Assembly: GCA_009176605.1 (NCBI GenBank)
Contig: SEYY01017711.1
Coordinates: 1 to 20,265, forward strand
Source: Armadillidium nasatum
Lineage: Eukaryota > Arthropoda > Malacostraca > Isopoda > Armadillidiidae
Direction: 5' to 3'
Length of the DNA stretch: 20,265 nt
A program made the translations under genes and the position numbers. The notes under the pieces were generated by a model that did no database searches, had not been told where the DNA came from, and saw only the letters and a program-made list of their open reading frames with translations. Positions 14,176-20,265 of the stretch are shown here, in pieces (position 1 is the stretch's first letter; every line of letters begins with the position of its first letter).

Positions 14176-15237
14176 GAGGGACAATATACTTGCTTTTAGG
14201 GAGGTAAGTCGCAGTCTAAATTGATGGGATTAGCTCGGATTTTTCCCAAATATACTCATAGAATATCTTTGCACAAAGTTCCGATAAATCCACCTTTCAT
14301 TATTATTAGAGAAAAAAAATTATTACTACTATTAACCTAATTTAGTTCTCTTTACATAATATTAATGTTTAGCAAATTACGAAGTAAGGAAGATAAAAAA
14401 ATTAAATATTTAAAATTAAACTAAATATGTCATAGATTTGTCAAGGATTTTTAATCTATCTACAAAACATTCTCCATTATTATTCGGAAGGGGGAACAGA
14501 AGGGGAGAAGAGCGTCTCCCAGTGATAAACTTGCTGGAATTCTTCTTATAAGAAGTATTTTTGTTTAACGGAATATTTTTGTTAAAATTGAAATATTTCA
14601 AAATATTATTTATGTTCCCTATAATAAAATTCTGAATATATGTAATTAGTGTTTGATAATTCCAAATGATTACTGAGATATGACCACTCAAACATGGAAT
14701 GTTGTTCATTGACAACAATAAGAGTTTTAGCTTTATGAGATTTTCTCGAAATAGCATTTTCAAAAAATTTGCTAAAAAAAAGAAAAAAAAAAGGAGTCCA
14801 TAGATTTTTTCAAACTCTCTATGTGAATTAGTGACAGTTAGATGAAGATATTCAAGAAGTTTAATCCCAAAAGCTATTGCGGATCATATAAAAACACACT
14901 TGAAAATTAAATTTGCGAAAAACTGAAAATTTCAAACTTTCACTGACTTCGGGAAAGGGCCAAACCACTTAAACCATCAACGATCTTACTTAACTTGTGC
15001 CCTTTCAATTCCTACATGCTTCCAAATGGAAAAAGAAAAAATCTAAATTATTATATATTTTATAAAGGATTTAGTGGAAAAAGCGAAAATGGAAACTGGG
15101 ATGGGGGAGGGGATCAACTCACCTATAAAAAACCATATAATTTTCTGTTTTCTATGAATTTTAAAATAGTTATACTTTCAAACCGATCTCTTTTCATGTC
15201 CATAGATCTCTTTTCATTTACTGGCTGGAGCATCCGC
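14176..15237. other. Unclassified repeat DNA in left arm
   Basis: Present in both palindrome arms (partner about 19093-20120) but not identifiable. It includes TGAGATATGACCACT at 14674-14688 and a C/G-containing patch GGAAGGGGGAACAGAAGG near 14484. The open frames here (13947-14171 and 14416-14763 minus; 14995-15243 plus) do not hold up in the partner arm and resemble no protein. Treated as non-coding. Confidence 0.5.
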
Positions 15238-17839
<2,602 letters not shown>

Positions 17840-17951
17840 GACATATCATATTTAAAAAAAATATAGATATATATAAATATATAATATAAATATATTATAA
17901 ATATAAGAGTATATATATATAAATAATAAATATATATATAATATTATATAT
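17840..17951. repeat. Interrupted TA-rich tract, partner of the 16418 array
   Basis: A/T-only sequence with ATATA runs broken by AAA, ATAAAT and AGAG, located between the hAT-like right end and the inverted LINE 3' end. It is the positional equivalent of the perfect (TA)60 in the left arm. Confidence 0.85.
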
Positions 17952-19092
17952 TTCAACTTTAGTGTGCAAAAGATAAAATCGGAAATCTAATCAAATTTAA
18001 AGACGACATGTCCGATACACGATATTTGAAGGTGCGTAAGTCATAGAAAGAAGGAAAATAGATTTAGATTACATATAGATTACATGTAACATTGAGCTCA
18101 ACTGCTAAGTCTGGTGTCGGGAGTTGGACAGAGAAATGATAGACTGAGTTAAAAGTCGAGCAATTCTCAATGAAGGAGGTATGCCAAGTGAGATTTCAGA
18201 AGAGAAATATTTGTAATGATATTAATATTGAGAGAATGATGCTGCATACGACGGACAGAAAGAGACTGGAGAGAGTTGTAAGAAGAGAATTTAAAGACAA
18301 AAGACCTCCACCTCTTGAGAAGAGGTGTTTGTGTGGAACCTCCTCAGATGTATAAGCATACTTTATACTGGGGCGAACGAAATCCATATAAAGATAAAGC
18401 AATTGAGGTGGGGTAAAAAAATCACCAAAGCGCCTCAGAACACCAAATCTCTTAGAAGCTTGTTTAGAATGAAAAGTAATCTGATCCTTCTAAAAAAGGT
18501 AACGAGAAAAAGAAACAGCGAGAAAAATAAGAACAGATGAGTGTTTGAGTCGAGTTCTTTCGGAGAAGATGTTATAGTCATGTTGAAGGTTGTGTCAAAT
18601 AGAGAGATGGAGAAATAGATTTTTTAATGCATTGACAACGACCATGTATTCTCTGTATTAAGTGAAAGAGCATATTAGTGGATAGGTAATGAAGTAATAG
18701 AGAGAAGGTCATTAATGAATTAATGATAGGTAGAAAAAGATTTGGGAATAAGACACCTGAGTAACACCAGTTTTTTTGGATTTAAAGTAAGAACGGTGGC
18801 CTTGTACAACAGTTACTATAGAACAACCGGAAAGGAAATCAGAGAGAAGGTCAAGGATAGGATAAAGATAGGATATAGATTCCAAAAGGGAGTTTGAAAT
18901 TAACCTTTGTGTCGAACTCTATCGAAAGCTTTCGGTATGTCTAGCGCCACAGTTCGAAACACCGAAGATCGGATGACCAAAAGTCAGAAACAAAGAGTTT
19001 CTTTACAAAAGACATACCGGCAATCTGAGATAAGAATAGAAGAACTGAGGTGTTTCGAAATCTTCTGCTTAGGATAGATTCGAAAACTTTAA
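17952..19092 (-). pseudogene. 5'-truncated LINE ORF2 fragment in right arm
   Basis: Inverted twin of 15238-16417, near-identical over most of its length. It starts at about 19092 in the same reverse transcriptase position and ends in TTGAA next to the TA-rich tract. It has the same loss of the YADD catalytic box, so that deletion predates the palindrome. It also has additional small deletions, including the 20-bp block after CTTTG near 19000. The plus-strand frames at 18170-18355 and 18325-18540 are antisense shadows. Confidence 0.82.
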
Positions 19093-20140
19093 AAGCGGAT
19101 GCTCCAGCCAGTAAATGAAAAGAGATCTATGGACATGAAAAGAGATCGGTTTGAAAGTATAACTATTTTAAAATTCATAGAAAACAGAAAATTATATGGT
19201 TTTTTATAGGTGAGTTGATCCCCTCCCATCCCAGTTTCCATTTTCGTTTTTCCACTAAATCCTTTAAAAATATAAAATTAGATTTTTTTCCATTTGGAAG
19301 CATGTAGGAATTGAAAGGGCAAGTTAAGTAAATCGTTGATGGTTTAGGTGGTTTGGCCCTTTCCCGAAGTCAGTGAAAGTTTGAAATTTTCAGTTTTTCG
19401 CAAATTTAATTTAAGTGTTATATGATCCGCAATAGCTTTTGGGATTAAACTTCTTGAATATCTTCATCTAACTTCACTAATTCACATAGAGAGTTTGAAA
19501 ATCTATGGACTCTTTTTTTCTTTTTTTCTTTGAAAATGGTATTTCGAGAAATCTCATAAAGCAAATTATTGTTGTCAATGAACAACATTCCTATGTTTGA
19601 GTGGTCATATCTCAGTAACCATTTGGAATTATCAAAAACTAATTACATATATTCAAATTTTATTATAGGGGACAAAAATAACATTTTAAAATATTTTTAT
19701 TTTAACAAAAAATTCCATTAAATTAAAATACTTCTTTAAAGGAAAATTCCAGCAAGTTTATCACTGGGAGATGCTCTTCTTGCCTTCTGTTCCCCCTTCC
19801 GAATAACATTGGAGAATGTTCTGCAGAAAGATCAATAATTTTTGAAAAATCTTTAAGATATATTTAGTCTAATATTAAATATTTAAATTTTTATCTTCCC
19901 TACTTCATAATTTGCTAAACATTAATATTATGTAAAGAAAACTAAATTAGGTTAATAGTAGTAATAATTATTTTTCTCCAATAATAATAAAAGATGGATT
20001 TATTGGTGGACCTCTTGCCTTTGCCCACCAGGGGAGACATAAAAAATCCCAGTAATCGCATCAACTTAACTGAGACTTAACTCCCCAAATGCAAGTGTGT
20101 CGTCCCTCATGTGAATTATGACAACGTCAGCTGGTTTAGG
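19093..20140. other. Unclassified repeat DNA in right arm
   Basis: Partner of 14176-15237. Contains AGTGGTCATATCTCA at 19600-19614 and a local segment (about 20000-20060: CCTCTTGCC, TTTGCCCACCAGG) that differs strongly from the left arm, suggesting a replaced or mutated patch. No gene recognised. Confidence 0.5.
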
Positions 20141-20265
20141 TGGCCACCTTAGATGTTACTCTCTTCTTAATGACATGTGTACAAGGAAGTAAGAAATCTG
20201 TTCGAATTCTGGTGTTGGATCTCTCTTCAATCTTCTTTCTGCTTTTCTTCATTTTTACTCTGAAT

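Noticed and set aside
18170..18540. Plus-strand frames in the right palindrome arm
   Set aside because: They are antisense to the LINE relic, whose sense reading is clearly recognisable on the minus strand.

Overview
The window looks like repeat-dominated nuclear DNA from an arthropod, most likely a decapod crustacean. It is very AT-rich. It carries eleven long (TA)n microsatellites totalling roughly 1.4 kb, degraded non-LTR retrotransposons (LINEs), inverted repeats and a hAT-type terminal inverted repeat. No intact protein-coding gene, rRNA or real tRNA could be supported, and there is no sign of operons or prokaryotic signals. The decapod guess rests on remembered resemblance of the LINE ORF2 fragments (motifs such as GMEAYIP, KPWFNS, PVPKKGD, QYGFR, VWHKAL, VPQGSVLS, GGSTHT, LSDPRLNRY) to reverse transcriptases common in crab and shrimp genomes. 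It was not checked by a search.

Layout. 1-364: 3' end of a LINE running into (TA)33. 540-1500: a ~960 bp foldback repeat with ~450 bp arms and a short loop; partial relatives lie at 2215-2400 and 3558-3640. 2635-3556: a second LINE family on the minus strand, with an intact FADD box but two 1-bp frameshifts and a stop; a probable C-terminal relic of a similar element lies at 4913-5030. 4143-4458: the longest TA array (158 units). 6225-7890: a cluster of nested inverted repeats with TA arrays inside or beside them, including a 180-bp tandem duplication. 9143-9293: a small CpG-rich patch with repeated TCGCGACA. 9300-10080: a G-depleted, A/C-rich degenerate minisatellite. 10850-12687 and 13013-13610: two overlapping minus-strand copies of the decapod-type LINE, separated by a TA array and an inverted pair of tRNA-like sequences.

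14010 to the window end: one giant imperfect palindrome with arms of about 3.1 kb and essentially no spacer, centred near 17.18 kb. Each arm carries the same order of parts: unknown repeat DNA, a 5'-truncated LINE fragment, a TA tract, and half of a 1.3 kb hAT-like element whose two ends form the palindrome core. The right arm is cut by the window edge.

Nothing here works together as a gene system. All LINE copies are dead: the catalytic YADD box is changed to NAND in one copy and lost in the palindrome copies, and frames are broken in all. The interesting features are structural: the palindrome, the repeated contact between (TA)n arrays and mobile-element edges, and several uncharacterised foldback families. 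I found no convincing evidence of an undescribed functional system.
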